Positions 8,757-18,443 of a stretch of 64,000 bases of DNA are shown piece after piece. A model generated the notes under the pieces. That model was not told the origin of the DNA and ran no database searches. It saw nothing but the letters and a program-made list of their open reading frames with translations. Source of the stretch: CAZAYY01 sp964489525. Lineage in GTDB: Bacteria; Chloroflexota; Anaerolineae; Anaerolineales; JABWBV01. Position 1 is the first letter of the stretch. Each line of letters begins with the position of its first letter. Where the stretch lies: assembly GCA_964489525.1 (NCBI GenBank), contig CAZAYY010000012.1, positions 67,342-131,341 on the forward strand. Reading direction: 5' to 3'. Position numbers and translations under genes: made by a program.

Positions 8757-9710
8757 ATGCAGAAATATAAAGTCTCTTTTTGGGTTTTACTTGCTATTGT
8801 CGGGCTTTTTGCGCTGGCTGGCTGCTCCACCGACAGCCAGGGTGAAGCGAAACCCACCATTAAACTCGCTGAAAATCCCTGGTCAGCTTCCATGGTAAAC
8901 GTGGCTGTTGCCAAAATTCTGTTGGAAGAACAGCTGGGGTATACGGTGGAAGTCGTCACCATTGATGAGAATGCACAGTGGGCTTCACTCTCTACGGGTG
9001 ACCTGCATGCCAGCTTTGAAGTCTGGCCATCCGGCCATGGGGACAACGTGGCTCGGTATATTGAAGAACAAAAAGTGGTGGAATATGCTGGCCTGCTCGG
9101 CCCTGTGGGTAAAATTGGTTGGTTTATGCCAGCCTACATGCTGGAAACCCATCCCGAATTGGCCACCTGGGAAGGCTTTCAAAAACCTGAAAATGCCGCC
9201 CTGTTTGCAACTGCTGAAACGGGTGAAAAGGGGCAATTCCTGGCTGGTGACCCAAGCTGGGTACAGTACGATGCAGAGATTATCAATAACCTGGGGATGA
9301 ATTTCCAGGTTGTGGTCGCCGGTTCCGAGGAAGCCATTCTATCGGCCCTCGATTCGGTTTACAGCCGCAAAGAGCCGATTGTCTTTTATTTCTGGACCCC
9401 CCACTCCATCCACGCCCGATACGAGCTTGTCAATGTCCAGCTGCCCGCTTACAGCGATGCGTGCTATGAAAAAATCGCTTCCGGTGGCGTAGACTGTGAC
9501 TATCCATCCGATGAATTGTTCAAAATCATGTGGCCCGGCCTGAACACCCTGGCGCCAGACGCAGCTGCGCTGGTTAAAAATCTGAACTACTCCACGCAGG
9601 ACCAGATCACCATGATTGCAGCCGTTGAATTGGATGGCAAAACCCCCGAAGAAGCTGCTCGCGCCTGGCTGGATGCTCACGAATCTACCTGGAAGGGCTG
9701 GCTGCCCTGA
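8757..9710 (+). CDS. proX: Glycine betaine/proline-type ABC transporter substrate-binding lipoprotein
   Basis: This 317-aa extracytoplasmic binding protein belongs to the OpuAC/ProX family for compatible solutes. The signal peptide ends in the lipobox ALAGC (Cys20 from ATG 8757). The mature part begins with the strand KPTIKLAENPW common in this family, and continues with ASFEVWPSGHG and the C-terminal TPEEAARAWLDAHE. ATG 8757 is chosen over an in-frame GTG at 8748 because GAGGTG (8745-8750) is the ribosome site. The permease and ATPase genes lie convergently on the other strand, an arrangement less common than one operon. Ligand (betaine, choline or proline) cannot be decided here. Confidence 0.88.
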   Translation: MQKYKVSFWVLLAIVGLFALAGCSTDSQGEAKPTIKLAENPWSASMVNVAVAKILLEEQLGYTVEVVTIDENAQWASLSTGDLHASFEVWPSGHGDNVARYIEEQKVVEYAGLLGPVGKIGWFMPAYMLETHPELATWEGFQKPENAALFATAETGEKGQFLAGDPSWVQYDAEIINNLGMNFQVVVAGSEEAILSALDSVYSRKEPIVFYFWTPHSIHARYELVNVQLPAYSDACYEKIASGGVDCDYPSDELFKIMWPGLNTLAPDAAALVKNLNYSTQDQITMIAAVELDGKTPEEAARAWLDAHESTWKGWLP

Positions 9711-9730
9711 TCTGTTTCCAGGCATTGATA

Positions 9731-9771
9731 AAGCCAGCGCACCCGGTTATGGGGTGCGCTGGCTTTTTTTT
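9731..9771 (+). terminator. Intrinsic terminator after proX
   Basis: A 14-bp perfect GC-rich stem (9731-9744 with 9752-9765) is followed by a run of eight T. It separates proX from the convergent permease gene. Confidence 0.93.
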
Positions 9772-9801
9772 ATATTTACAGGGATACATTTGCAATTGAG
9801 G

Positions 9802-11844
9802 CTAATGTTTTTGCTTTTGAGCCCAACCCTGGGTAATCCGGTCCAAAATCATCGCGATCAGTGCGATTGCCAGGCCTGCTTCAATGCCCCGGCCTGTTTG
9901 ACCCTTGGCCAGGCCAATCACCGCTTCCAATCCCAGGCCGCCCCCACCCACCATACCAGAGATCACCACCATGGACAGCACCATCATAATGGTTTGGTTG
10001 ACCCCCAAAAGAATGGAAGGCAGCGCCAGGGGGAGCTGTACTTTCAGCAGCTTTTGCCAATCGGTTGAGCCAAAAGCATCTGCCGCTTCAACCACTTCCC
10101 CATCCACCTGTCGGATGCCCAGGTTGGTGAGGCGAATGACCGGCGGGATGGCGTAAATCACCGCAGCAATAATTCCAGGAACCCGGCCAATGTTGAACAG
10201 CATAATCACCGGAACCAGGTATACAAACGGCGGAATGGTTTGGAAGAAATCCAAAACCGGGCGTAAAACCTCCTCCAGCCACCTGCTGCGAGCGCTGGCA
10301 ATGCCCAGCGGAATGCCAACAACCAGGGCAATCACCACAGCCACAAAAACCTGGCTGAGCGTATCCATGGCATTGGCCCACATCCCCAACAACCCCACCA
10401 TTAAAAAGCCAAATGCAGCCAGGTACGCTAACCGCCAACCTGCTGCAGCCAATCCGGCTGCAGCAAATATCAATATCAGTGCAGGCCAGGGAATGCCTTC
10501 GGTTAGAAGTGCCCGTAAGGGGTGGAGAAACTGAATTACCAACCAATCGCTAAACGGGCCGGTGCCAATGGGCAGGCTGCCTATCTGGTAGAGGTTATCG
10601 CGCATCCAAACAACTGCAGCGTCTACGGGTGCGCGAATCGAAATCATCCATGCAGAAGGGTAAGTTTGCAAAGCCGGAATTGCCCAGGCCAGCAGAAACA
10701 CCAGCAGTAAGATGCTCAAGCCAATCAGCCAGTGACGGATTTCAAACAAACGCCGCCAGACACGCTGGTTTTTTTCGGGCTGGGGAGGAAGTAAACCAAG
10801 GACTTTTTTAAGAACCACGTTCTGGGCCAACCGGCTTTGGCGCAAACTGCGCCGTAAGTTAAACGAACCCGCCAGGGCGCTGCCCAAGCGATCGAGCAGA
10901 ATGGCCATGAACACAATTGCCAGCCCGGCTTCCATTGCCCGTCCTACCTGGAGCCGTTGTAACGACACCAACACCTCTTTTCCAAGGCCGCCGGCGCCGA
11001 TCAGTGCGGCAATAACCACCATCCCCAGGGCCATCATAATCGTCTGGTTGATGCCCGTTACAATTGAAGGGATGGCCAATGGAATTTGCACCTTAAACAA
11101 AACCTGGCGCGAAGTCGCCCCAAAAGAATAGGCGGCTTCCATAATGGTGTGGGGTACCTGGCGTAGGCCCAGGTTGGTCAAGCGAATGGCCGGCGGCAGC
11201 GCAAATATTACAGTTGCGATGACACTCGGCACACGTGCCACCCCAAAAACCAGCAGCACCGGAATCAGGTATACAAAAGCGGGAATGGTTTGCATGGCAT
11301 CCAACACCGGCCGGAGAATTTTTTCAATCCAGGTAAAGCGTGCGCTCAGAATGCCCAGCGGAATGCCCAACAGCAAAGAAATCAACACCGACACGCCGAT
11401 TAACGTCAGGGTTTGCATGGATTCAGGCCAAAGGCCAATGGCTGCCATAAACCACAAGCACGCAGCAGCCAGGGCAGCCAGTTTTTTTCCGCCCCATAAG
11501 TAGCCTAATATCAACCCCGCAGTGACCACAACACTCCATGGCAGTGCCATGAGCCCGCGCTCAACCACCCGTAAACTGGCATCAATGGTGCGGCTTACAG
11601 GATTGAAGAAATAAGTAAAGATAGGATGGGTGGTGCGGTGCGTGATCAGCCAATCTTCATAGCGATCAATGCTCTGGCGCAGCTCCAGGTTCCAGGACAC
11701 GGGGAAGCCCTGTTCCAATTCCACCTGGTTGCCCAGCCAGGCCAGGGTAAGGACTCCCCCAATTAAAACCAGGGCAAGCAAGGCTTCGCGCAGCCTGTAG
11801 CGAACATCAAGGTCCTGGATGGCCTGGGTAATGATTTGCTGCAT
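9802..11844 (-). CDS. proW: Glycine betaine-type ABC permease, two fused permease units
   Basis: This membrane permease of 680 aa has two complete ProW-like units, whereas the usual ProW/OpuAB has one of about 280-350 aa. Each half has hydrophobic helices and its own EAA cytoplasmic loop: EAAYSFGATSRQ in the first (about residue 240) and EAADAFGSTDWQ in the second (about 590), each followed by an LKVQLPLALPSI-like stretch. A periplasmic segment follows a helix at about 385-403. The protein probably forms the whole transmembrane dimer as one chain. Its start lies 3 nt after the ATPase stop, so proV-proW is an operon. Confidence 0.88.
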   Translation of the reverse strand: MQQIITQAIQDLDVRYRLREALLALVLIGGVLTLAWLGNQVELEQGFPVSWNLELRQSIDRYEDWLITHRTTHPIFTYFFNPVSRTIDASLRVVERGLMALPWSVVVTAGLILGYLWGGKKLAALAAACLWFMAAIGLWPESMQTLTLIGVSVLISLLLGIPLGILSARFTWIEKILRPVLDAMQTIPAFVYLIPVLLVFGVARVPSVIATVIFALPPAIRLTNLGLRQVPHTIMEAAYSFGATSRQVLFKVQIPLAIPSIVTGINQTIMMALGMVVIAALIGAGGLGKEVLVSLQRLQVGRAMEAGLAIVFMAILLDRLGSALAGSFNLRRSLRQSRLAQNVVLKKVLGLLPPQPEKNQRVWRRLFEIRHWLIGLSILLLVFLLAWAIPALQTYPSAWMISIRAPVDAAVVWMRDNLYQIGSLPIGTGPFSDWLVIQFLHPLRALLTEGIPWPALILIFAAAGLAAAGWRLAYLAAFGFLMVGLLGMWANAMDTLSQVFVAVVIALVVGIPLGIASARSRWLEEVLRPVLDFFQTIPPFVYLVPVIMLFNIGRVPGIIAAVIYAIPPVIRLTNLGIRQVDGEVVEAADAFGSTDWQKLLKVQLPLALPSILLGVNQTIMMVLSMVVISGMVGGGGLGLEAVIGLAKGQTGRGIEAGLAIALIAMILDRITQGWAQKQKH

Positions 11845-11847
11845 GGG

Positions 11848-12876
11848 TTATGCTCCCTGGCCTGCCAGGGCCTGAAGAACCACATCCCGGTCCACATAGC
11901 CAATAGAGTGGTTATCTTGATCCACGATGGAAATCGGAGCGTCACTGGCCGCTGTGAGTTGGATGAGCTGTTCCAGACGGGTATCTTGCGGAACCCGGAC
12001 GCCGTGATCGGCAGGAGCACCTTGCCAGGGTCTCATCACGGAACGGGCTGTAAGCACTTTAACCCTGGGGACATCTTGCGTAAACTCGCGCACATAGTCG
12101 TTCGCGGGGTTTGCAACAATGTCTTCGGCTGTGCCCACCTGGATGAGTTCACCATCTTTCATAATCCCAATATGGTCGCCCAGCTTAATGGCTTCCAAAA
12201 AATCGTGGGTAATGAACAACATCGTTTTACGAACCCGCTGCTGCAAATGGAGTAGTTCATTTTGCATATCGCGGCGAATCAGCGGGTCGAGGGCGCTGAA
12301 GGGCTCATCGCAAAGGAGCAGTTCCGGGTCTACGGCCAGGGCACGCGCCAGGCCTACCCGCTGCTGCATTCCACCACTTAGTTCACTCGGGTAATGGTTT
12401 TCCCAACCCGTCAGGCCAACCAGGTCCAGCATGTGGTGGGCCCGTTTTAACGCAGTGGGTTTTTCCACCCCCTGGATTTCAAGACCATAGGTCATGTTTT
12501 CAATCACTTTTCGGTGAGGAAACAGACCAAAATGCTGGAACACCATGCTCATTTTGTGGCGGCGCATATCGCGCAGCTGGCGCTTATTCATTTTGGTGAC
12601 ATTTGCGCCATCAAACAAAACTTCGCCAAAGGTTGGTTCAATCAGGCGGCTGACACAGCGAATGAGGGTAGATTTTCCACTGCCGGAGAGGCCCATAATC
12701 ACAAAAATCTCCCCTTCTTTGACTTCAAAAGAAACGTCCTTGATTGCAACCACCATCCCGGTTTGCTTTAAAATTTCAGCTTTGCTTAAAGCGGGGTCCG
12801 GAAGTTGGATGCGCTTCTTTTTGGGAGTGAAGATTTTCCAAAGATTGCGGCAAGAAACTTTTGTGAATTGGCTCAT
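11848..12876 (-). CDS. proV: Glycine betaine-type ABC transporter ATP-binding protein
   Basis: This is a QAT-family ATPase of 342 aa powering the permease encoded 3 nt downstream. Walker A is GLSGSGKST (about 62-70), the signature LSGGMQQRVGLARAL, Walker B LLLCDEPFSALDP, and the switch His in ITHDFLEA. The C-terminal part (about 280-342) carries one CBS-like unit (PISIVDQDNHSIGYVDRD); in OpuA such domains sense ionic strength or c-di-AMP. An osmotic-stress role is the standard inference. Confidence 0.93.
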   Translation of the reverse strand: MSQFTKVSCRNLWKIFTPKKKRIQLPDPALSKAEILKQTGMVVAIKDVSFEVKEGEIFVIMGLSGSGKSTLIRCVSRLIEPTFGEVLFDGANVTKMNKRQLRDMRRHKMSMVFQHFGLFPHRKVIENMTYGLEIQGVEKPTALKRAHHMLDLVGLTGWENHYPSELSGGMQQRVGLARALAVDPELLLCDEPFSALDPLIRRDMQNELLHLQQRVRKTMLFITHDFLEAIKLGDHIGIMKDGELIQVGTAEDIVANPANDYVREFTQDVPRVKVLTARSVMRPWQGAPADHGVRVPQDTRLEQLIQLTAASDAPISIVDQDNHSIGYVDRDVVLQALAGQGA

Positions 12877-12948
12877 TCTCTAAAATCAGTTAACCATCCG
12901 ATAACATTCTAAAAAGTAACTATAACACAATTATCCTCGAATCGGTGT

Positions 12949-15003
12949 TTATTTAATCGGTGAAAAGCGAATGGCCATGCCCCCACCCGGGGCCAGGGCC
13001 AGCTCCAACCGGTCTGCTGAGGTAACTTGTTGTTCTGTGATAACTACAGGCCAGGGGTTGGTATTCCAGTGGGCGTCCGGACCATCGGCATAGATTTGCG
13101 CCAGGTAGGTCACCCCTGGGTCCAGAAAATCGAGCCGGGCAGTCAGGTTTTGGGCATCCTCCGCAGTAACGCTGCCCAGGTACCAATCATCAGAATTCCG
13201 GTCTTTGCGAACAATCGTCAGGGATTCTCCAATCGAAGCATGCAGAACCCGGGTGGTTTCCCAGTCACATGGGACATCTACAATAAACTGGAAAGCCGGG
13301 TTGTTTACATAGTTTTCTGGCAAGTCGGCAGCCATTTGAAGCGGGCTGTATAAAACCACGTAAAACGCAAGCTGCTTGGCTACAGTCGTGTTGATCTGAT
13401 TGCGCGATTGGTGTTCTGGATAACGCACATCCAGCATGCCAGGGGTGTAGTCCATGGGCCCGGAGAGCATGCGCTGAAAAGCCAGGAGCAGCACATGGTT
13501 GGGTGGGTTGCCGCCATCGCCGCTCCAGGCGTCATATTCAGCCCCTCGAGCGCCTTCCCGGCTGAGCATGTTTGGGTAGGTGCGCCTTAGCCCTGTATCT
13601 TTAATCGGCTCATGGATATTGATGCTGATCTGATAACGGGCTGCTGTCTCCATCACATGGTTATAATGGGCAACCCCAAACTGACCATGGTGCCATTCGC
13701 CGCCATCCAGGCGCGAACCAACATACCCGGTTTTCACCGTATCCACCCCCAGTCGTTGGTACAGCGCAAAGGCGTCTTCCATCTGACTTTCGTAGTTTTG
13801 CGTATTGGCAGCGGTTTCGTGGTGACCAATCAGCACCACACCTTTTTCACGGGCATAGCGGGTGACCTCTTCCAGGTCAAAATCCGGGTAGGGTTGGGTA
13901 AAGCTGAACGACGCCCCATTGCCAGCCCAATTACCATCCCAACCCAGGTTCCAGCCCTCAACCAAAACGCCTCGAAAGCCATAAAGAGCCGCAAAGTCAA
14001 TATATTCTTTGGTTCTGGCAGTCGTTGCGCCATGGTTTGGACCGCTGCCCCAGGTATAAATTCCCAGGTGCATGCCCCACCAGATGCCCACATATTTGCC
14101 GGGTTTGACCCAGGAAACATCGCCCAATTGGTTGGGCTCATTCAGGTTCAACACCAGGTAAGAAGTGATCAGGTCTCCCTCCCACTCGGCAACCTGGATG
14201 GTGCGCCAGGGGGTTTTCAGCGGAAGCTGGCTCACCACCGCCACACCATTGCGCCAGGGTACCAACCTGGCCTGCAGGGTTTGCGGGTTACCATTTGCGT
14301 TCCCTTCCAGGTACATTGAAGCATAATCCACCAATGCGGCTTCGTGAATGGATAGGAACAGCCCGCTTTGGTTGCGCAGCGTCAGGGGGGTGTGCACCGG
14401 CCGCTTTAGCTCACGGAGACGTACCTGGCTGATGAGGTATTCGTAACGATTCTCTTGCAAAGCCGGGATGCTCCAGGTGTCGGCGTCTTCCGCCAGGGCA
14501 AATTCCGTGCGCTCAGCCCGAATTTGGATATCTTGCAGGTTGGGCTGGGCAGGCAGCTCGTACCGAAAACCCAGGCCATCGTTAAATAAACGGAAAACTA
14601 ACACCATTTGCCGCTGCAAATCACCCGCCTCTTCCAGTGTGACCCGCAGCTCGTTGTAGCGGTTGCGGATAAAACGCTCTTCACCCCAGGGCTGTTCCCA
14701 GGTTTCGTCAAACGAGGCGGTTTCCACCTGGATGATGGCCATATTGTCACCCAAAGGCGGTGCATTGGTGAATTCAAATCCGAGGCGGGATGGCAGCACC
14801 ACCAAGGTCTGGTTGCGCTCCAATTGGTAATGCGGCACGCCGTTGATCAACGCAAGAGTCAGGGCGAGCTGGCCATCAGGCGAGAGCACCCCCGCTGCAG
14901 GCATCTCGTCCCAGGCTGTTTGAGAAGCCCCCTGGCAACCAGCCAGGCCCCCTAAAACTGCCAGCAGAAGCCATGCCCAAACAAAAAATGGTTGTATTCT
15001 CAT
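12949..15003 (-). CDS. Glycoside hydrolase family 97, inverting-type residues, lipoprotein
   Basis: This exported alpha-glycosidase of 684 aa has a signal peptide with lipobox GLAGC (Cys23). The N-terminal beta-sandwich covers about 35-285, the TIM barrel about 300-570 and a C-terminal sandwich the rest, the GH97 plan. Glutamates matching the calcium-linked base residues of SusB are seen in GHHET (E396) and NIHEP (E465), and a candidate acid in GAEYDAW (E489). The nucleophile Asp of retaining GH97 alpha-galactosidases is not evident in VDTVKTGYV. I therefore infer an inverting alpha-glucosidase-like enzyme. It is divergent from the GH13 gene, which suggests joint use of alpha-glucans. Confidence 0.85.
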   Translation of the reverse strand: MRIQPFFVWAWLLLAVLGGLAGCQGASQTAWDEMPAAGVLSPDGQLALTLALINGVPHYQLERNQTLVVLPSRLGFEFTNAPPLGDNMAIIQVETASFDETWEQPWGEERFIRNRYNELRVTLEEAGDLQRQMVLVFRLFNDGLGFRYELPAQPNLQDIQIRAERTEFALAEDADTWSIPALQENRYEYLISQVRLRELKRPVHTPLTLRNQSGLFLSIHEAALVDYASMYLEGNANGNPQTLQARLVPWRNGVAVVSQLPLKTPWRTIQVAEWEGDLITSYLVLNLNEPNQLGDVSWVKPGKYVGIWWGMHLGIYTWGSGPNHGATTARTKEYIDFAALYGFRGVLVEGWNLGWDGNWAGNGASFSFTQPYPDFDLEEVTRYAREKGVVLIGHHETAANTQNYESQMEDAFALYQRLGVDTVKTGYVGSRLDGGEWHHGQFGVAHYNHVMETAARYQISINIHEPIKDTGLRRTYPNMLSREGARGAEYDAWSGDGGNPPNHVLLLAFQRMLSGPMDYTPGMLDVRYPEHQSRNQINTTVAKQLAFYVVLYSPLQMAADLPENYVNNPAFQFIVDVPCDWETTRVLHASIGESLTIVRKDRNSDDWYLGSVTAEDAQNLTARLDFLDPGVTYLAQIYADGPDAHWNTNPWPVVITEQQVTSADRLELALAPGGGMAIRFSPIK

Positions 15004-15109
15004 ATAAAATCCCTGCAGATGATTTTTAGATTTTCCTTAATTGTACAATGGAAATGAACTGCTTTCTTGCTGCTCGCTTACACAAAATCGCATCTCACCC
15101 TCAGAAGAG

Positions 15110-15115
15110 TATAAT
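15110..15115 (+). promoter_or_regulatory. -10 box upstream of the GH13 gene
   Basis: A TATAAT sits 56 nt before ATG 15172 in the divergent region between the GH97 and GH13 genes. No clear -35 is seen. Confidence 0.35.
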
Positions 15116-15171
15116 TTACACAAACTGAACAATCTGCGCTTCCCAAAACACAAATACCCGTGGAGAAGTTT

Positions 15172-16815
15172 ATGCAAAACTCATACCTGTGGTGGCAAAA
15201 AGGAATCATTTACCAGATCTACCCCCGCTCCTTCCAGGACACCAACGGGGATGGCATTGGCGATTTACCCGGAATTCTTCAGAGGTTGGACTACATTCAA
15301 CATCTTGGGGTAGATGCCATCTGGCTTTCCCCCATTTACCCCTCCCCCATGGCCGATTTCGGTTATGACGTTCAAGACTACACCAATATTCACCCCATTT
15401 TCGGCACCCTGGAAGACTTCGATCAATTGTTGGCAGAAACCCACCAACGTGGTCTAAAACTGTTGATTGACCTGGTTCCAAACCACACCTCACACGAACA
15501 CGCCTGGTTCAAAGAAAGCCGCAGCAGCCGCACCAACCCCAAGCGCGATTGGTATATCTGGCGAGACCCGGCCCCCGATGGCGGCCCCCCCAACAACTGG
15601 GTAAGTTTTTTTGGCGGCCCAGCCTGGACTTTGGACCCCCACACAGGCCAATATTACCTGCACCAATTTCTTCCCGAGCAGCCCGAGTTAAATTACCGCA
15701 ACCCGGACGTTTTACCCGCCATGCTGGATATTATGCGTTTCTGGCTCGATCGAGGCGTGGATGGTTTTCGGGTGGATGTCATCTGGTTAATGATGAAAGA
15801 TGAAGCCCTGCGCGACGAGCCGCCCAACCCAAACTTCAAACCCGGCGATTGGCCCATCTCTTCCCTGCTGCACATCTACACCCAAAACCACCCCGAAGTC
15901 CACAATCTGATTCGACAAATGCGGGCTGTTTTGGACGAATATTCCGAGCGAATGATGGTTGGCGAAATTTACCTGCCGAATGAAGAACTGGCGAAGTATT
16001 ATGGGGAGCGGCTGGATGAATGCCACCTGCCCTTTAACTTCAGGCTGATTGACCAGGCCAGGGCGGAAAGTTGGAATGCAGCTGCCTTGCGCCAGGTTGT
16101 CACAGAATATCATGCTGCCCTGCCCGCGGACGCCTGGCCCAACTGGGTTTTGGGAAACCACGACCAACATCGAATTGCCAGCCGGCTGAACCAACCCCAG
16201 GCCCGGGTTGCCAATATGCTGCTGCTCACCTTGCACGGCACACCCACCACCTATTACGGTGAAGAACTCGGCCTGGAAAATGTGCCCATCCCGCTGGATC
16301 GCATCCAGGACCCTCCCGCACTCAACCTGCCCGAATTAGCCGATTCAATTGGCAGAGACCCCGAACGCACGCCCATGCAGTGGGATGCCAGCCAAAACGC
16401 TGGCTTTACCCTACCGGACGTATCACCCTGGCTACCGGTTGCATCTGATTCTGTCACCCGCAACGCTGCAGCCCAGGAAGCGAACCCCTTCTCAATGCTG
16501 GCGCTTTACCGCGCCCTTACCCGGCTGCGGCGTGCCGAACCTGCTCTGCACGCTGGAAAAATCCGGGTGTTGTCGCAGGGCGGGAACGATGTTTTTGCTT
16601 ACCTGCGTCTGCCCCCCCATGGAAGCGGTGCCGATCGCTACCTGGTTGTACTCAACCTGTCCAACAACACCCAATTTGTGGATCTGCCCGAAGTAAACAA
16701 CCAGGGCGTGGTTGAAATGTCTACCGCCCTCGACCGGGCAGGCCTGGTCAAACTGGAGGGACTGTCCCTGCGTCCCAATGAGGGCCTGGTTATCCGGCTG
16801 CCTGAGTCTGCATGA
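15172..16815 (+). CDS. Alpha-glucosidase, glycoside hydrolase family 13
   Basis: This 547-aa retaining alpha-glucosidase of the oligo-1,6-glucosidase/trehalose-hydrolase group has no signal peptide and is probably cytosolic. Conserved regions appear in order: DLVPNHTS (99-106), GFRVDV with nucleophile D202, VGEIYLP with acid E265, and GNHDQHR with D331. The calcium-type loop DTNGDGIGD is at 23-31. The frame is open from a GTG at 15160, but GGAG just upstream makes ATG 15172 the better start. The stop overlaps the next gene by ATGA. Exact linkage preference cannot be read. Confidence 0.92.
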   Translation: MQNSYLWWQKGIIYQIYPRSFQDTNGDGIGDLPGILQRLDYIQHLGVDAIWLSPIYPSPMADFGYDVQDYTNIHPIFGTLEDFDQLLAETHQRGLKLLIDLVPNHTSHEHAWFKESRSSRTNPKRDWYIWRDPAPDGGPPNNWVSFFGGPAWTLDPHTGQYYLHQFLPEQPELNYRNPDVLPAMLDIMRFWLDRGVDGFRVDVIWLMMKDEALRDEPPNPNFKPGDWPISSLLHIYTQNHPEVHNLIRQMRAVLDEYSERMMVGEIYLPNEELAKYYGERLDECHLPFNFRLIDQARAESWNAAALRQVVTEYHAALPADAWPNWVLGNHDQHRIASRLNQPQARVANMLLLTLHGTPTTYYGEELGLENVPIPLDRIQDPPALNLPELADSIGRDPERTPMQWDASQNAGFTLPDVSPWLPVASDSVTRNAAAQEANPFSMLALYRALTRLRRAEPALHAGKIRVLSQGGNDVFAYLRLPPHGSGADRYLVVLNLSNNTQFVDLPEVNNQGVVEMSTALDRAGLVKLEGLSLRPNEGLVIRLPESA

Positions 16816-18131
16816 TCGCCAAACCTGCTCCAGGCTGGGACCTGATTGTGGTCGGCGGCGGTGCAGCTGGCTTTTTTGGCGCAATTGCTGCCTCTGAAAA
16901 AAAAGCCGGGCTGAGGGTTTTGATCGTAGAAAAAGCTCGCAAAAACCTGGGCAAGGTGTTGATTTCCGGGGGTGGACGCTGTAATGTGACCCATGCCTGC
17001 TTCGACCCGGCCCGATTGGTGGAATTTTACCCGCGCGGTGGTGCGGCTTTGCGGGGGCCATTCAATCGCTTTCACCCCTCCCACACCGTGGCCTGGTTCC
17101 AACAGCGGGGTGCAGCCCTGAAAACCGAGAGTGATGGCAGAATTTTCCCGGTTTCCGATAGTTCCACCACCATTGCAGATACCCTGCAGCACGCTGCCCG
17201 GCAGGCCGGCGTGGTCATTTGGAACCAAACTGCGGTTGTTAAAATCGTCCAAAACCCTGGCGAAGGCAGCTTTGAACTGTGGCTGCGCCATCCTGGTGGC
17301 GAAAACAGCCAGGTTTCCTGCAGGGCTGTCTTGCTGGCAACCGGCGGGGAGCAAGGTGGGTTTCTCCTGGCCCAGTCGCTGGGGCACCAAATTGAACCCC
17401 CAGTTCCATCTTTGTTTACTTTTAACATAAAAGACCCGCGGCTGGATGGCCTCGCCGGGGTTTCGGTTCCCATTGTCCAATTGACCCTGCTCAACCCAGC
17501 GGGTAAACCTGCCAGTGCCGGAAAAAAACCGCTCCAACCACAAACCGGGCCTGTGCTGATTACCCATTGGGGGTTGAGCGGGCCAGCCGTGCTGCGCCTG
17601 TCAGCCTGGGGTGCTCGCAGCCTGGCCAACAGCAGATACCATGCCAATCTGCAGGTGAACTGGCTGCACCCCCTGGCAACCGGAGAAGCCCTCTCTGCCC
17701 TGCAAGCGTTCAAAAACAGCCCTACGACAAACCGTAAAAAGCCAGTCGCACACAGTCCTTTTGACTCAATGCCGCAGCGCCTGTGGAAACGGTTCGTAGA
17801 AACCGCGGGCATCACCGAAACCCAAAATTGGGCCGACCTTTCGCGCAGCCAGCTCACACACCTGGCAGAAGAACTTACCGCCGGCCGCTACCCCATCCGG
17901 GGTAAAGGTCCTTTCAAAGAAGAGTTTGTCACCTGCGGAGGGGTCTCCCTGGACCAAGTAGATTTCAAAACCATGCAGAGCCGCCTGATTCCCGGCTTGT
18001 TTTTCGCCGGTGAGGTTTTGGACATAGACGGTTTAACAGGCGGATTCAACTTCCAGGCAGCCTGGACAACCAGTTGGATCGCCGGGCAAGCCGCCGCTGA
18101 ACAACTTCAGAAGGCTCCGCTGGGCGCATAG
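16812..18131 (+). CDS. HI0933/BaiN-like flavoprotein (NAD(P)/FAD-dependent oxidoreductase)
   Basis: This is a 439-aa FAD-binding protein of the HI0933 family. The N-terminal dinucleotide fold is VVGGGAAGFFGA, the family signature is GKVLISGGGRCNVTH (about 48-62), and the C-terminal FAD contact is GLTGGFNFQAAW (about 413-424). ATG overlaps the GH13 stop as ATGA, so it is translationally coupled to it. Members include BaiN and other reductases of unclear substrate; I do not assign one. Confidence 0.85.
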   Translation: MIAKPAPGWDLIVVGGGAAGFFGAIAASEKKAGLRVLIVEKARKNLGKVLISGGGRCNVTHACFDPARLVEFYPRGGAALRGPFNRFHPSHTVAWFQQRGAALKTESDGRIFPVSDSSTTIADTLQHAARQAGVVIWNQTAVVKIVQNPGEGSFELWLRHPGGENSQVSCRAVLLATGGEQGGFLLAQSLGHQIEPPVPSLFTFNIKDPRLDGLAGVSVPIVQLTLLNPAGKPASAGKKPLQPQTGPVLITHWGLSGPAVLRLSAWGARSLANSRYHANLQVNWLHPLATGEALSALQAFKNSPTTNRKKPVAHSPFDSMPQRLWKRFVETAGITETQNWADLSRSQLTHLAEELTAGRYPIRGKGPFKEEFVTCGGVSLDQVDFKTMQSRLIPGLFFAGEVLDIDGLTGGFNFQAAWTTSWIAGQAAAEQLQKAPLGA

Positions 18132-18443
18132 GATTGGGTGTGAGGGTCTCCCCCTCCAAAATACACAGGGTTGTCATATTGAGCGAAGCGAAGCAATCTC
18201 CTGGTCATATAGAAACGAGCTCAAGATATCTCAAACCCCACAAATCTGTGTTCTCCAGCACCTGGCTCTCGGCTACTTAATCATCCCTCATTTGCCAAAC
18301 CTTGTGATAAACGTTACAATATACCTTGGTTATATTCGATGCAACAAAAAACAACCCTAATTCATCCACAAATCAGTGGACAAAAAACCAGAATCATTCC
18401 AATTTAGCCGCCGGGCGACAGCCGGTTTTTATAATCGAATCTC
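18132..18443. other. Intergenic stretch with a REP-like repeat fragment
   Basis: These 312 nt hold no supportable gene. A repeat-like segment at 18172-18202 reads TTGTCATATTGAGCGAAGCG and then AAGCAATCTCC, close to a family of extragenic repeats with a GAGCGAAGCGAAGCAATCTC core known in many bacteria. The right end contains a TATAAT at 18430-18435. Confidence 0.5.
18430..18435 (+). promoter_or_regulatory. -10 box next to the ABC operon start
   Basis: A perfect TATAAT ends 8 nt before ATG 18444. No ribosome site precedes this ATG, so the transcript could be leaderless. No good -35 is visible. Confidence 0.35.
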
